DNA of 64,000 nucleotides from Diphasiastrum complanatum. Its lineage: Eukaryota; Streptophyta; Lycopodiopsida; Lycopodiales; Lycopodiaceae. How positions within the stretch are numbered: the first letter of the stretch is position 1; each line of letters starts with the position of its first letter. The notes beneath the pieces are model-generated. The model was given only the letters and a program-made list of their open reading frames with translations. It was not told the origin of the DNA and did not search any database. The DNA lies in the NCBI GenBank assembly GCA_029204225.1, contig CM055097.1, forward strand, positions 11,841,828 through 11,905,827. The letters run 5' to 3'. Below, piece after piece: positions 36,901 through 49,058 of this stretch. Both the position numbers and the translations under genes were made by a program.

Positions 36901-39886
36901 TTAACGGATCGATCCATATCTCATAATTCCCAAAATACCCTTAACAAAAAACCAATGGAGTCTGTTAGTATTACCATTACAGCAATCACTAACCATCGGT
37001 CTACAGATCATTCTACCCAAGAAATCCCCTTTAGAATCATTGATGTCCCATACCACCATTTTTTCCTCCAAGAATTCTCTGCATCCATATCTGTTTTGCC
37101 CAAAAAGTCAAAAAAGACGATTTGGCTATCCTATACCCAGATTTAGGATCAAATTCACAACCAATTCTAAGAGATAATCCTAACAATTGAAATCTCTCAT
37201 GCTTCTTAGTGTTACTCAAAGAATACCATTTTATATTGTACCCATCATGGACAAAACATAATGTATTATCCCAGTACAATAGAATGTGTCACTAACCCAA
37301 AAGAAACATAGATCTCAACAAAAACCGAATATCGTATTGTCCTAGATATCCAATATATATTCCAGAATCAATACAAAGAACTTAATTCTTTTAACAAGTT
37401 AGAACTCTCTTGGTTGTTACTATCATTATAGAGAAATACTCTATAACTGAAAAGAATCCAAATTACTAGATTCATGTATGGAACACCTTCTATCTACATT
37501 ACTTTGCAAGATCCAAATCCAATTGCAAAACAAAGATGGTTCCATAAATGGATTATCAATCTTGCCACTACTTTTCCCTTAGAATCCTCAAATTCTTCAA
37601 ATTCTAATTCACACTGGGAAAAAGGAGTCCAAATTTCCAGAGGCAGTCTTCTTAAATAATTCTCAATTTTATTCTCACTTGCAATTAGTTATACTTCAAA
37701 AATTGAATGTAAATTAAATAATTGGATCCTTAAGACCAGCAATCATCTACATATCAGACTTCCACTCTTTTTCTCCCTTCCAAAAATGGTTCTGGTTAAC
37801 AAAACCCCAAATTTGTACTAGGAAAAAGTTCAATTTGGTATCGCTAACTTTAGCACTATCCCCCTAACAGTTTTGATTTGTTCATTAAGTGCCGCACTTA
37901 ATCCTTGGCAAATCCCCTTATAGATCAGCATAGAACTGTTCTACTGGATTTACATTATTCTTGGTCCTTATTGATTCCTAGAACAAGAAATGCTCCTCAA
38001 TTGACAGATTCACAAAATCTTCAACTAAAAGTGAAGGGTACAGTGATATTAACAATTGACTGATTTCAACTCAGTAACATCATTCACTTTATAAGTCATT
38101 TATGTTTGATCAATAACCAAAGAATGGGAACAAATCGAAAACGTCCACGGTTTTTCAAATTTTACGTAAACTGGGATTTTCATGTTCCATTCAATATGGA
38201 CCTAAACTATGAAAATTGACCAAACATCGACTTGATAGTTTCACAGTTACCATCTCATATTGGAAGGATTCTAAAACATCCAGCATGCATCTTATATGAC
38301 ATCCAGTGATTTCAATAAAATCAATTTTTACGTAAATTGCTAAGAAACTGGAAAATTAGCATTGGGATTCACAAAATCAGTTCGAAATGGACCAACTGTG
38401 AAAATCGATTAAAATGATCGCTTTATCAAATTCACAGGCACTGTCTCATATCAAATTTGACATGCACTAATTTTTTCGAAAAAACAAAAAAAAAATCCCG
38501 TAATTAGCCTAGCCAATAGGAAATCTGCTTTTTGATCTAGAATTGTCAAAATAGCCTCATGCTCATCAATCTACTGATTACGCATGCAACATGCATCCAT
38601 GCATGCATACAGGTCTATCTATACATTTTCATCAACAGACAAACACTACACTGAGTTACAAGCATGCATGCATCAGAACATTTCGAAAATTTTGCAAATT
38701 TTAGTTCAAAAATTGCCAAACTTCCGACAGCCATAACTTTCTCTACAGGACACCGAATTGGTCGTTGTAAAGCATAGTACGGAGGGAGACTAGGTCTACA
38801 AGGCAGTTGACACATCACCCTAAACCCCTTTCTTCACACGTGTGAGCAATAAATGCATGAAATCTTCAAAAAACACATCCCAGCCCCAAAAGCCTTGGAT
38901 CAGAGGCTACAAGCACTCTACTAAGGTTCATTAGAGAGGCATAGAAGCTTCTAACAGGTCCAACAAGCAATCATAAGCTCAGATCATGCAAAGAATGCAT
39001 TTTTGGCCTCCTTCAACAAGCAAAACTTCAACATGATGGTGTCTAATGCTCACCTATCCAAATTGGATGCATGATGGCTCAAAACAGATGCAATCCATCA
39101 TATCTTTAAGCTTGTTACAAGAGCCAATAGGTTCAAACCCCCAATTGAGAGGTATTCATGCTCAAAAATCATAAAAAAAAATAACTAATTTTTGGTGTTT
39201 TGAGCCCCCTAATGGTGTCTAATCCCTTCCAAACTTCATGAAAGCTCAGGTACAGCTTCATTAAATCTTTGAAAACGTTCATGCCAAGTCCTGGTTGAGA
39301 ATTTTGAGATCTACCCCAAAATTAGTCCAAAAAACATCAAAAAACCTTGGTTTTTGACCAATTTTGACCAAAATTTGTGGGAAAAATCCACAAATTCATG
39401 CAATCAGATCCAAAACCCTGTAAATCCATTGCATGCAAGCACCAAAAGTTCTGATTCTAGTCAAACATGGTTTCTATAGCCCATTTATGGTCCAAAAACC
39501 CCAATTTTTGGTCCAAAATCACTATCTAATCCACCTTTTGACTATTCCAACATTATGCAATCATTAGATCCAATCAATAATGTCTGTAAAACAGCAAGTA
39601 CAATCTGGAAAACGTACTACACCAGTACCTATGATCAATTTCAAGCAAAAAACTTCAATTCTAGGTGAAAAATCCACTAAAATAATAAAAAAAAACCTTT
39701 GATTTCCACCAAAAACTATGGAGAAACCCCATAATTATGATCTTTAGGCTGAAAGTACACCAAATTCAGAGAAGCCACCTACTTGGAGATCAATTCCACC
39801 ACCTGGAAGTAACATGCAAGGAGAAATCCACAAAAACTGAGAAAATACAAGAAGTAGCTCCACCTTCTGATTGATGCAAATCCATA
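33991..39886 (-). mobile_element. AT-rich non-coding block, probable LARD-type interior
   Basis: About 5.9 kb of AT-rich sequence with no frame longer than about 80 codons and no retroelement motif in any frame that I could see. Its upper end is a primer-binding site and LTR in minus orientation. This is the layout of a large retrotransposon derivative, with LTRs and a long non-coding interior. No matching 3' LTR was found at the lower end, where another family's LTR begins. The element is therefore truncated, or the block is composite. CATGCA-rich stretches occur near 38585-38675. Confidence 0.5.
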
Positions 39887-39898
39887 GCTCTGATACCA
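39887..39898 (-). other. Primer-binding site (initiator Met-tRNA)
   Basis: The minus strand reads TGGTATCAGAGC, a full match to the plant tRNA-iMet-type PBS. It lies at the end of the LTR candidate. Confidence 0.8.
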
Positions 39899-40382
39899 CT
39901 ATAAGGATCACCAAATGAAGATCTGACTAGATCTTGTTGCAAAACAATCAAAAGGACACCTATGGAGCAAAACCACCCATCCAGACCTAGATCCCTCCTA
40001 GAGTTTCCTCCTAAACCTAGCCCCCAAGCCATAGTGATGAACCTAAGAGAGAGAAGGAGAAACAGGCTCAAGAAACTGAATTTCCAATAGGAGGATGGGC
40101 GAGTTTCCAATGGACATATTCTCTTCATGAGAGAGAGAATATTCCTCCTAGGATTTCCATGCAACCTATATTGAGCTATTGACCTCCTATTCTTGCATTA
40201 AAGCAGTCATTCACTATGCATGTGCTCCTATGTCCAATTATAGGTCTGGGCCCTCATACGATTATTAATCACTTTATAGGCCAGGCCCGGAATGATGACG
40301 CATAACCAAACAACCATATACACTTGGAGTTACCGGCTATCCACGTCAGGACGATTCCCTTATACAGGACATGGACATAACA
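39899..40382 (-). repeat. Candidate LTR of the LARD-type element
   Basis: On the minus strand it starts TGTTATGTCC (from 40382) and ends ...CCTTATAG just before the PBS. An internal CCTATAAAG (40272-40280) could be its TATA box. No second copy is in the window, and the end lacks the usual CA, so borders are approximate. Confidence 0.55.
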
Positions 40383-40945
40383 ATTAGCATTAGCCTCAAC
40401 ACGAGTTAGAGAGAGAAAGATAGAGAGATATCAAGCAAAAATTGTGTGGATCCAAAATGGAAAGAGATAACTACAAAGCTTTGGTTCTTCATCATCAATT
40501 ATGAGGAGACCTACACATATTTATGGAGTTTGAGGTAGCTCGAGGTAGAACCACATCCATCCACCTTTTGATGACATCTAAAGTGAAAACTAGAGTATGT
40601 GACATTTGTCACATCTCATGCATGTATCTCTACCTACTTTTATCAAGTGTTATAGTTCTAACTAGAAATGCACAAATCATCATGCATGTGTCCATTTCAC
40701 TTTGTGCATGCTTTGCATGTCACTATGGATCACTTACAATTAATGCATGTGAAATGCCACGAGTTTCTACTAGCATATTTTTGCTATTTCTAAGTCTACA
40801 ATCTATATGCAAGTTGTAATCATCAAACTAGATATGACATATCCATATAGCTCGACTTCTATCTAGGCCAAACTTGGCATTTGCATGTACGGAACAACAT
40901 ACTTGCATGGTACAATGTTTGTAGCAAGCCTAAAGTCAAGATGGA
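40383..40945. other. Spacer between LTR candidate and Copia RT
   Basis: No gene. The part nearest 40945 probably includes the end of the Copia element: a weak polypurine run is visible on the minus strand just after the RNase H stop. Confidence 0.4.
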
Positions 40946-42413
40946 TTAATTTTCCATTTCAACACTCCTCCTAAAAACAATCTGTATTGATTTGAACATG
41001 GATCTTGGTATTACTCCAAGATTGGCTCTATGCTTGATGAAGGAACTCTTGCTCAAAGGTTTGGTGAGCATATCAGCAATACAAGATGATGTGTCAATGT
41101 GCTCCAAGTAGATTTCCCCTGAAATGAGCTTCTCTCTCACGAAGTGATGTGAAACTTCAATATGTTTGCTCCTTGCATGGAATATTGGGCTGTTGCCAAG
41201 GGCTTGGGCTAAAATGTTGTCACACATGATCATAGGTAGATCATCTTCCATGATTATCTTTAGCTCCACTAGCATCCTCTTGATCCAAAGCACTTCCTTT
41301 GTTGTTGATTGTCTTATACTCAGCTTCACAAGATGAGAGTGATACAGTATCTTGCTTTCTGGAAAGCCAAAAGATCAAGTTTCCTCCAAGATATATGACA
41401 TAAGCACTTGTAGGTTTTCGATCTGCTCTATCACTTGCAAAATCTGAGTCAGAATAACCAACTATAGAAAGATCTTCACTTTTATATAATAAGCCATAAT
41501 CAAAAGTTGAAGATAGATATCTAACCACTCTCTTGGCCATTTTCCAATGATAAATGGTAGGATTTTGCATAGCCTGGCTCAACTTATGAACACTAAAGCT
41601 TATGTCAGGTCTAGTTATTGTGAGCCAAATTAAGGAGCCTATAAGACTCCTAAAAAGAGTGATGTCCACGAAGGATCTTTCATCACCTTTGTTAGGGTCT
41701 TTTACATTTTGCTCCATAGGAGTTTCTATACTCTTACAATCTAACATATTGAACTTTTTTAACATTGAAAGAGCATACTTGGATTGACATACAAAAGCTT
41801 TATCTTTACGAAAGTCAATCTCTAATCCTAACATGTAGTGAATTTCTCCAAGATCTTGCATCTTGAACTCTTTTCCAAGTGCAATCTTGGTCTCCTCAAC
41901 TAACTTGATACAACTTCCTGTTAGAATGATATCATCAACATAAATAAGAAGGATGACAATATCTCTATCAAAAAACTTGACATACAAGGAAGGATCATAG
42001 TTACTAAGATTAAATCCTAGTGACTCAAGAAAGGTGTTAAGTCGAGAATACCATGACCTTGGAGCTTGCTTTAGTCCATATAGACTTTTGAAGAGCAAGC
42101 AAACTTTGTCTTTGTCATGGATGAACCCAATAGGCTGATCCATATAAATCTCTTCTTCTAGATATCCATTTAAAAATGCATTAGAGACATCTAGTTGAAG
42201 AACTTGCCAATTGAAAAAATAAGCAATACAATTTATGATTCTAATTGATACCATCTTTGCAACTGGAGCAAAAGTCTCCTCATAATCAAGTCCATAAACT
42301 TGAGCAAAACCCTTTGCACAAAGCCTAGCCTTGTATTGCAAATCCATGGCCTTTCTCATGAATTTGAAATATTTTTGAGATCGAGGCTTAGATCCAATAC
42401 GGATTAATCCCAA
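40946..42413 (-). pseudogene. Copia reverse transcriptase-RNase H, nearly intact
   Basis: The minus-strand frame from 42413 covers most of the RT: KARLCAKGFAQVYGLDYEET, LDVSNAFLNGYLEEEIYMDQ, SLYGLKQAPRSWYSRL and LLIYVDDIILTG with catalytic YVDD. RNase H follows: YSDSDFASDRADRKPTSAYV, DTVSLSSCEAEYKTI. One frameshift near 41310-41330 moves the tail to 41329-40946: TTKEVLWIKRML, MCDNILAQALGNSPIFHARS, SKHIEVSHHFVRE, ADMLTKPL. Only this break and the missing gag-integrase make it defective, so it is the youngest-looking Copia coding piece here. At 42413 it abuts unrelated sequence. Confidence 0.93.
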
Positions 42414-42432
42414 TGTAGCCCTCCAATTATTT

Positions 42433-42627
42433 CACAATGGTGGAAGATTGGCAGGAGCTTGGATTTATTGAAAAGGTGTGAGATTACCTGGGGCCATTAC
42501 CCTTTGAAAGCAAATTACACTTCCAAGTATTTGAAGCCCTAGGAAGGAAGGTGAGCGTGTGGAAACAAGCCGCAATGCGACAAAGCGAGCAGGACTTGCA
42601 GGAGGTTCTCAAGCAGGCAAGAATGTA
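42433..42627 (+). pseudogene. Unidentified coding-like stretch with one stop
   Basis: Starting at an ATG, the frame gives about 64 residues of protein-like composition (starts MVEDWQELGFIEKV, ends EQDLQEVLKQARM) with one internal TGA. The composition is Glu/Gln/Lys-rich and helix-like. It directly abuts the Copia RT break. I do not recognise it. It could be a gag relic or chance. Confidence 0.3.
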
Positions 42628-44389
42628 AAGGCCATTGGGAAATCTCAAATTTTGCGAAACAATTTTGCGGCGAAATAAGCACTTGGTTTTACAAAAGCGA
42701 CAGAAGATCCACGCTTTTCTAAGCGCCAAGCATGAACGACGTCATTCCATATGTGTTGTAGTGGGTCCTGCAACAGATTAGGGGGGGATGATGTTGGCAG
42801 ATTTTGAGGAATCCCCAAGATGCCGAGCTGAGCCATTCTAAAAGAGCACCTCTCACCGTAGACTGAGGAGGTCCCTAGTGGAAGAGAGAAGAATGAAGAT
42901 GAGAGCCGAGCATGAGAGCCGAGAAGTACTAGCTAGGATAACAGTCTTAAATCATATGAGCCTCATGGTGAATCCCAAGAGAAGGAATGACCATGTAGGA
43001 GCTAGTAGTATTTCTAGGCAATGTAATAAATGCAAGAAGACCTCTCTTAAATAAATTAGAGTGAGCCACCTTTTGATGGTAACCTCTAGTGGAAGAGCAA
43101 ATTCCACTTATAATTTGTAAATTGTGGAATTGCCACTTAGGCTCCACAAAGGCAGCCTCTTCGTTTATTTAAGAGCCCCCCTCTCTTGTGAGGGAGCTTT
43201 GCATGTAAGGTCATTTGCTCTTGTATTGAATAAGAAGATCTTCCATGAGTTCTTGGCATTCTTGAAGCTCCTTGTTCATGATGGCTTTCTTGAGTGATTC
43301 TATTATGAGCATGCCCTTCCATTCCTTTGAGTGTGATTGTGGAATTAGATCAATTTTTTTTGCTTTCTTTCATTATGTATTGTGGATTAGAGTGGATTAG
43401 ATCTCTTGCTCTATGTTCTAATGTAGATTTCAGCATTTAAGTAAACTAAATAGGCTGGATTTGTGGTGTAGATCTTGTACATTCTTGACATTCCAGTTCT
43501 TGATGTTCTTGGGCTGTCCAAGAATCAAGAAATGAGTGTTTCTTGATCTTTGGACTTTCAAAATGTTGTTTAATCTTTAGTTTCTTGTTTCTTGTTTTTC
43601 ATTTATGTTGATCTGTAGTTTAATCTAAGAATCTTGTTGCTCTTTCATGTTTTGCAAGTAGATAGAAGTAGGAGTCGAATGGAATTCATCAGCATTGCAC
43701 GCATATCCTTAGATAAATGTTTAGGCTTGCATGGTTTGATTTTGTGAGTGCAACTGGAGTGAACGCCATCTGAACATCCCACTGACAGGCTAGAAAATAT
43801 ACTACAACCTAACCACACCTTTCTGCCATTTGGCTTGTAATAAGAAGATCACATTAAGAGAGCCAATTACCTGGTAATGGGCAGAAACATCGGGTATCCA
43901 GAGATAATAAAATGAGGAAGACCAAGAAGAGATCGCTTCACAGATTCTATCATTGATAGAATCTGTGAACAATACTTCCATGGTGTCTAGGCCTGCGGCA
44001 GTCAAAATTGTTAGGCAGTCATCTGGTGTGAAGAATTGCAAGCTCTTGCTTTGTAAGCATAGGTAGGATGGTGTGCGAGCAACATGAGGTTTGCGGATAG
44101 ATCGGGGAGATTTCTATCCCTTCGCTCGGCTGGAGGAAGTAGAAGCGGTGGGCGAGGAAGAGGGACATCTGGTCTGCTGAGATGCGGACAGCGAGGTGGT
44201 GGTTTGGGATGCTGTTGGGGTGCTCAAAGAATGGCTGGGACTACATGGTGCGGCTGTGCTCCTGGTGAGTCAGACTCATTGGCAAGGACGTCTGAAAGTC
44301 GACGTTTCAATGCCATGAGGGTGATCGGATAATAATTTGGAGGTATGAGGGTCAGATGAGAAAGTAGAGGTTGCATGTGAGCTAGGGCT

Positions 44390-44620
44390 CTACTGGCGAG
44401 TCAGCACGAGTCAGGGAATAATGCGAGTCAAAGATGATGGCGAGTCAGGGAGGATGGCGAGTTAGAGGATAATGGTGAGTCATAGAATGGCGAGTTAGAT
44501 GATGGTGAATCAGATGATGTGACGAGTCAGATGATGGCGCGTCAAATGATGGCAAGTCAAATGATGGTGAGTCAAATGATGGTGAGTCAGATGATGGCGA
44601 ATCAATGAAAAAGAATGAAA
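44390..44620. repeat. Minisatellite, 18-bp core GATGATGGCGAGTCAGAT
   Basis: About 12 degenerate units built on GATGATGG.GAGTCA. Spacing is irregular at first and close to 18 bp from about 44505 to 44610. Confidence 0.88.
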
Positions 44621-44764
44621 AATGGTGTGAAAGATATGGCCCTAATGGCTAGTCAATCAGAATGTTTGAATGCAAAAAAATAAAAAGCACGAGTTAGGGC
44701 GAGTTTGTGATAGAGCACGAGTTAAGGCAAGTCTGCGAAAAGTATGAATTTTCTATAACTCGCA

Positions 44765-44787
44765 TATATATATATATATATATATAT
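44765..44787. repeat. (TA)n microsatellite
   Basis: Short perfect TA tract. Confidence 0.95.
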
Positions 44788-45324
44788 AGGAGTCAGTCTA
44801 ACTCGCATATTGTTATTTTTTGAAGCTGGTCCAATCTATGCCAAATCATCACTGTTTGCAATATGCACAGTCCGTTTTTCGATTGGCTACCAAATTAGAG
44901 AGATTTTCTAATAAAAAATTTCTGTTATTTGTTAAAAATGATAGTTTTTTCAAAAATCGAGCCTAACTCATAGCCAGGCTGAAATGTTTTTGGACAGACT
45001 TGACCGTGTACATATTTGCAACAGAGAAAATTAATGGCAGGGGCAGGGGCTACTAAAAATAACAAAATTGTTCTTTTCAGGTTGTTTAGGACATTTTTGG
45101 AGATATTTTTTCAAGGAAAAAGAGAAAGAAACAGGATGGGTTGGGATTTTATACATGTTGGATTATTCTCCTTCTTACTATTCTACTAATCGATTTTAAT
45201 CCTCATCCATTGTTTATCCAGTTCTGCAAATTTTCCCATGTTTTTACACAGTCTGCAGAATTACAAGGGTTTTTACACATTTTGCAAAAATACATGGAGT
45301 TGACAATAGTATCGCATTTTTTGC

Positions 45325-46321
45325 CTTTCAGCTCAACAAAATTCCAAGCAAGATAGTCGCAGTATTTGCGCTTGACCTCGTGACACTCTCTAACGCAAAA
45401 GAGATGTGGAATGCATTACTTACCAGGTTCCAGACGAAATCACGTAGCTAGATAATGTTTCTTAAAGATCAGCTGACGTGATGGGATGGAAAAGACCTCA
45501 CATCATTTATAAAAAAGATGGAGGATCTGTTACTCTCATTACACAATGTCGGAATAGACAATGCAATATCAGCTGAGAAGCGGCTCACCTACTTGCCACG
45601 AGCTTTACCAAGATCCTTCTAGATGACCCGAATGTTGCTAGCAAAAGATCCAAAGATGACTCTAAAAAAAAAGCAATGACCAAAATTCGAGAAGAAGTCA
45701 AAGCTTGTGAGCACCTTGATCACAAGGACTCCTCTGATCAGGCTCTCTACAACAATAAAGAGAGAGTTTTCTTGTGCTTATTCTCCATCTCAAAATGGAG
45801 TTGTTGAGAGGAAAAACAGATCTTTATGTGAATGTGCTAAAGCAATCCGAGTTGAAGCTTCTTTGCCTATTGAATATTGGGGTGAAGCTGTAAATTGGGC
45901 AAACTATTTGTGCAATAGATTACCTCACAATGCACTTGCTGGAAAATCACCTTTTGAAGTCTTGTTTAACAAGAAACCTAAGGTAGATCACCTTGGAGTT
46001 TTTGGATGTGCTTGCTTTGTTCATGTACAATTGGAAACAAGGAAAAGAGATGATCCTAATTCTATTAAAGGGATCATGGTTGGATATGCATCCAACAAGA
46101 AAGCTTATAGAATCTATGTTCCCTCTACCTCAACTACAATTGAGAGTAGGGATGTTATATTCCATGAAGATCAAAAATACATTCTTGAAGAGGCCGAGTT
46201 CAAAGATTCTCACAAAGATACTCCAATCATCACCCTTGAAGACTATCATGGAGAGATGGGGACGAGAATTGAGGAGGAGTCACCAGTGCATATGGTGCCT
46301 CTGAAAGTTTTTCAGGGTTAG
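45325..46321 (+). mobile_element. Copia fragment with gag joined directly to integrase
   Basis: Gag from about 45330 (KEMWNALLTRFQTKSRS, WDGKDLTSFIKKMEDLLLSL), with an in-frame TAG after LPRALPRSF at the same place as in the 31.8 kb copy. At about 45765 the sequence jumps to the integrase end, SPSQNGVVERKNR with the catalytic Glu. Zinc knuckle, protease and the first two catalytic Asp blocks are absent. The frame then stays open to 46321: EYWGEAVNWANYLCNRLPHN, GKSPFEVLFNKKP, FGCACFVHV, SRDVIFHEDQ. This is a deletion derivative of the same family as the element at 31833. Confidence 0.9.
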
Positions 46322-49058
46322 AAATATTTGGGTATTTGTCAGGGATGTGGTGAGGTGGCATTAATCCAAAAAACACGGGTTGATGGAGACGTGAAGGTGG
46401 TAATGGCGAGAATGGAGGGATGATGTTAGTGATGGTGGTGGATGTGGGAATGACGAGTGGAATAGTGGCTTCAGTGGTGGTGGTGACGCTAGCTAGTGAG
46501 ATCTGAATCTCCCACAACTGATCTGATTTGTTGTCTTCATGATCATCTATCTCCATTAGGTCTGCAGTATCAATATATGTATATGTGTTTGTGAGGACTT
46601 GCTGGGCCTATTCTTATTGGGCTGTTGCTATATCCTTGGGAATGATATTCTCATCTTCCCCCCCCCCCTTCCCAAATCTTGTGTCTTTGGTGAAGTTGGT
46701 AGCATTGGCGTTGTAATGATTATGGGGGGAGTTGTCACTGAAGTTGGGTGGGCAACTTGGGAATCTTTGCTGGTGTCTGCTGCTACGAATATGCCAGTTC
46801 CATCATCCCCGTTGATTACATCTTGAAAATCTGTCGAGCTGGATGATGTTTGATGAGACGATGTGGCTTGTCTTGTGGCTCATGGTTTGCGTATGAGCTT
46901 CTCACCTTCGGACTCTATTTCATCGGTCTTCATGCTATCTGGAGAATGCTTCTTGGCCATCAATTTGGTTCTTGTCTTGTGTTGGCATGTTTCAAGAAGC
47001 TTTGGTATTAGCTGTTTGCTGAGCAGAAGATCCTTCAGCAGCTGGATCTTGTTGTGAGCTGGATGGTGTTGGCTGTTACTTGACAATCAGTTTCATTATG
47101 CTCGTATTTGGCCTCTTAGGTGGTGGCCTCTGTGGTGATAATGTTTGTGTCCTCGAACCTGAAAGCTTGGATTCTATTTGGGTCAGAAACTGATGTGCTT
47201 GCTGGTACCATGTGGTCATCTCAGCAATATCGAGGTTACCCATATTGATATCTATCTTGCCAGCATCTGGGTCATCAGAGCCAGAGGAATGATGTGAAGA
47301 CATGACTGGACTGGAAATGGTCTTTGGAAAATGAGGCTTGGTCGAGATCTGTAGCAGTGGTCTAGTGTGACTCGGCTCGGTCGAGATGTCACTAGTAGAC
47401 TCAGCTCGGTAGGGATGGTAACGAGAAGGCTCGGTCAAGATTTGAGCAGAGGCTCGGTCGACAACTGAACTATATGGCTCAGTTGAGATTTGAGCGGTAA
47501 GACTCAGTGGAGATTTGAATAGAGGCATGGTAAAAAATTGAATGGTATTATTCGGTTCAAAGTTGAGCAAAGGGCTCGGTTGAGATGTGATTGGGAAGGC
47601 TCGAGCAAATGGCTCGGTTGAGATTTGAGCGGTAAGACTTGGTCTGCAACAAGGTGTGTCAAAAAATGGTTTTGGCAGGTAGCTATGGAACAGATGGTAT
47701 TTGAAGTATTAAATGTGTTCCATAATAGTGGAACTACCCTTCAACGTGTCTTTGTGCAAGAAGTTTGAACAGATTTGTGATTTTGGGCAGATTAGGTATT
47801 CTCAAAAGTCTATTTAATGGCACTCTTTGTGTGTGCGTGATGGTGAGGATGACACTGGAGAAACTGAATGCATGAGTGAGCATGGATTGACTGGATGATA
47901 GAGCACCACAAACGATAATGGGAGCAGAGAGATCGCCAGAAATCGGTCGCTTGAAGTCACTAAAGGTTTGCACGTCGCTGAGGTGCACATGACTTCGTTC
48001 TTTGGTTCTTTATAGCCGTTTGTAATGTCACAACTCGGTCGAGATTGGACTGGAATGCCTTGGTCGAGATTTTCAAAAATCTTGTTGAAGTGTCAAGACT
48101 CGGCCCGGTCGAGATCTTATGTAGCAGGCTCGGTCAAGGTGTCAATCAGACGACTCGATCGAGATGCCAACCAGAGGACTCGGTCGAGATCTGATGTAAG
48201 TGCTTGTTGAGTACTCTATCTTAGTGATGATTTTGGAGAACTTCATGAAGTAAAATTTGACAGTGTCGAAACATGTGGAAGTTCTCAATGGAATTAACTA
48301 TCTCAATTACCAGATTTGTGTTATGGATGGAAAATCTGAGATATCAAAATTGCAGAAGTAAACTAGATCAAAAAAGTTATAAAATCTATCATTGTGAACT
48401 AGTCCATTATATGTTGACCTGCAACACTCTCTATGAATCAAAACATACATCCATGACAAAAACAGATAGGGAATAAGAATGCAATATGTACAAATATGGG
48501 TAGTCAAAAAACATTAAAAAAAAAAAAAGACATAAAAAATAAAAAAAATAAAAACTTAAAACAGCCAGTAAAAATGTAACATAAATGCATACAATAGTGA
48601 TGGAGTTATATTGGGTCTGTCAGAAATTGTGAACTCCTGCAACTTTGTCGCGAAGGTGACGAAGCGAAACGAATCAAAACGAAGTGAAGGGCAAACATAC
48701 CTCGAAGGTCGAAAGAAAAGTATTTGAGATTCGGCCCAATGACCAGGTGACGAAACACACTAGAGGAAGACACAAAACGAAAGAAAACAATTCGCGCTGC
48801 CAACTGGCAGCTCGACGAGCGTGGTGTATTGTACTTCACGCTCAGCTAAAAGAGACAGTGATAACATAGAATAACTAACTCGTTGATTAGCATTGACTGG
48901 TCTTGTAATTCTCTGATAAACTATTTTGTAAACTTCACACAGTGAAGATAAATACGCATTTTTGATCAATGCAAAAATAGAGATGATGTAGAGAATGAAA
49001 AGAATAGAAGAAAAAAAAGCTATGCATGAAAGTCTGCCAATGAGCAAATGAGAGACTG
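46322..49058. other. Low-complexity region with degenerate minus-strand frames
   Basis: Minus-strand frames at 47570-47076 and 46556-46230 are rich in Ser, Thr, Pro and Gln (for example SSHHSSGSDDPDAG, PPPKRPNTS). They could be remains of a gag or other disordered protein, but they are broken by stops and carry no domain. The interspersed CTCGGTCGAGAT repeat is listed separately. From 48210 to 49058 nothing is recognised. The end of this stretch could include the leader of the Copia that follows. Confidence 0.4.
47330..48200. repeat. Interspersed CTCGGTCGAGAT repeat
   Basis: About 14 variants of a GGCTCGGTCGAGAT.TGA motif, in two clusters (47335-47640 and 48030-48195), spaced mostly 27-45 bp apart. 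In the first cluster the minus frame encodes repeated ISTEP-type peptides. Confidence 0.75.

Larger units (their letters stand above)
42628..45324. other. Region without recognised gene; contains minisatellite and TA tract
   Basis: No coding potential recognised. Listed separately are the minisatellite at 44390-44620 and a (TA)n tract at 44765-44787. The stretch around 43350-43790 resembles LTR or leader sequence in style, but no copy was found to prove it. Confidence 0.5.

Noticed and set aside
33991-39886. Possibility that the AT-rich block is an endogenous pararetrovirus or a host gene
   Set aside because: I saw no RT, movement-protein or coat-like motif and no long frame. The LTR and PBS at one end favour a non-coding retrotransposon derivative.
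43802-44041. 79-codon minus-strand frame
   Set aside because: No recognisable motif, no introns or neighbours to support it, and length within chance expectation.
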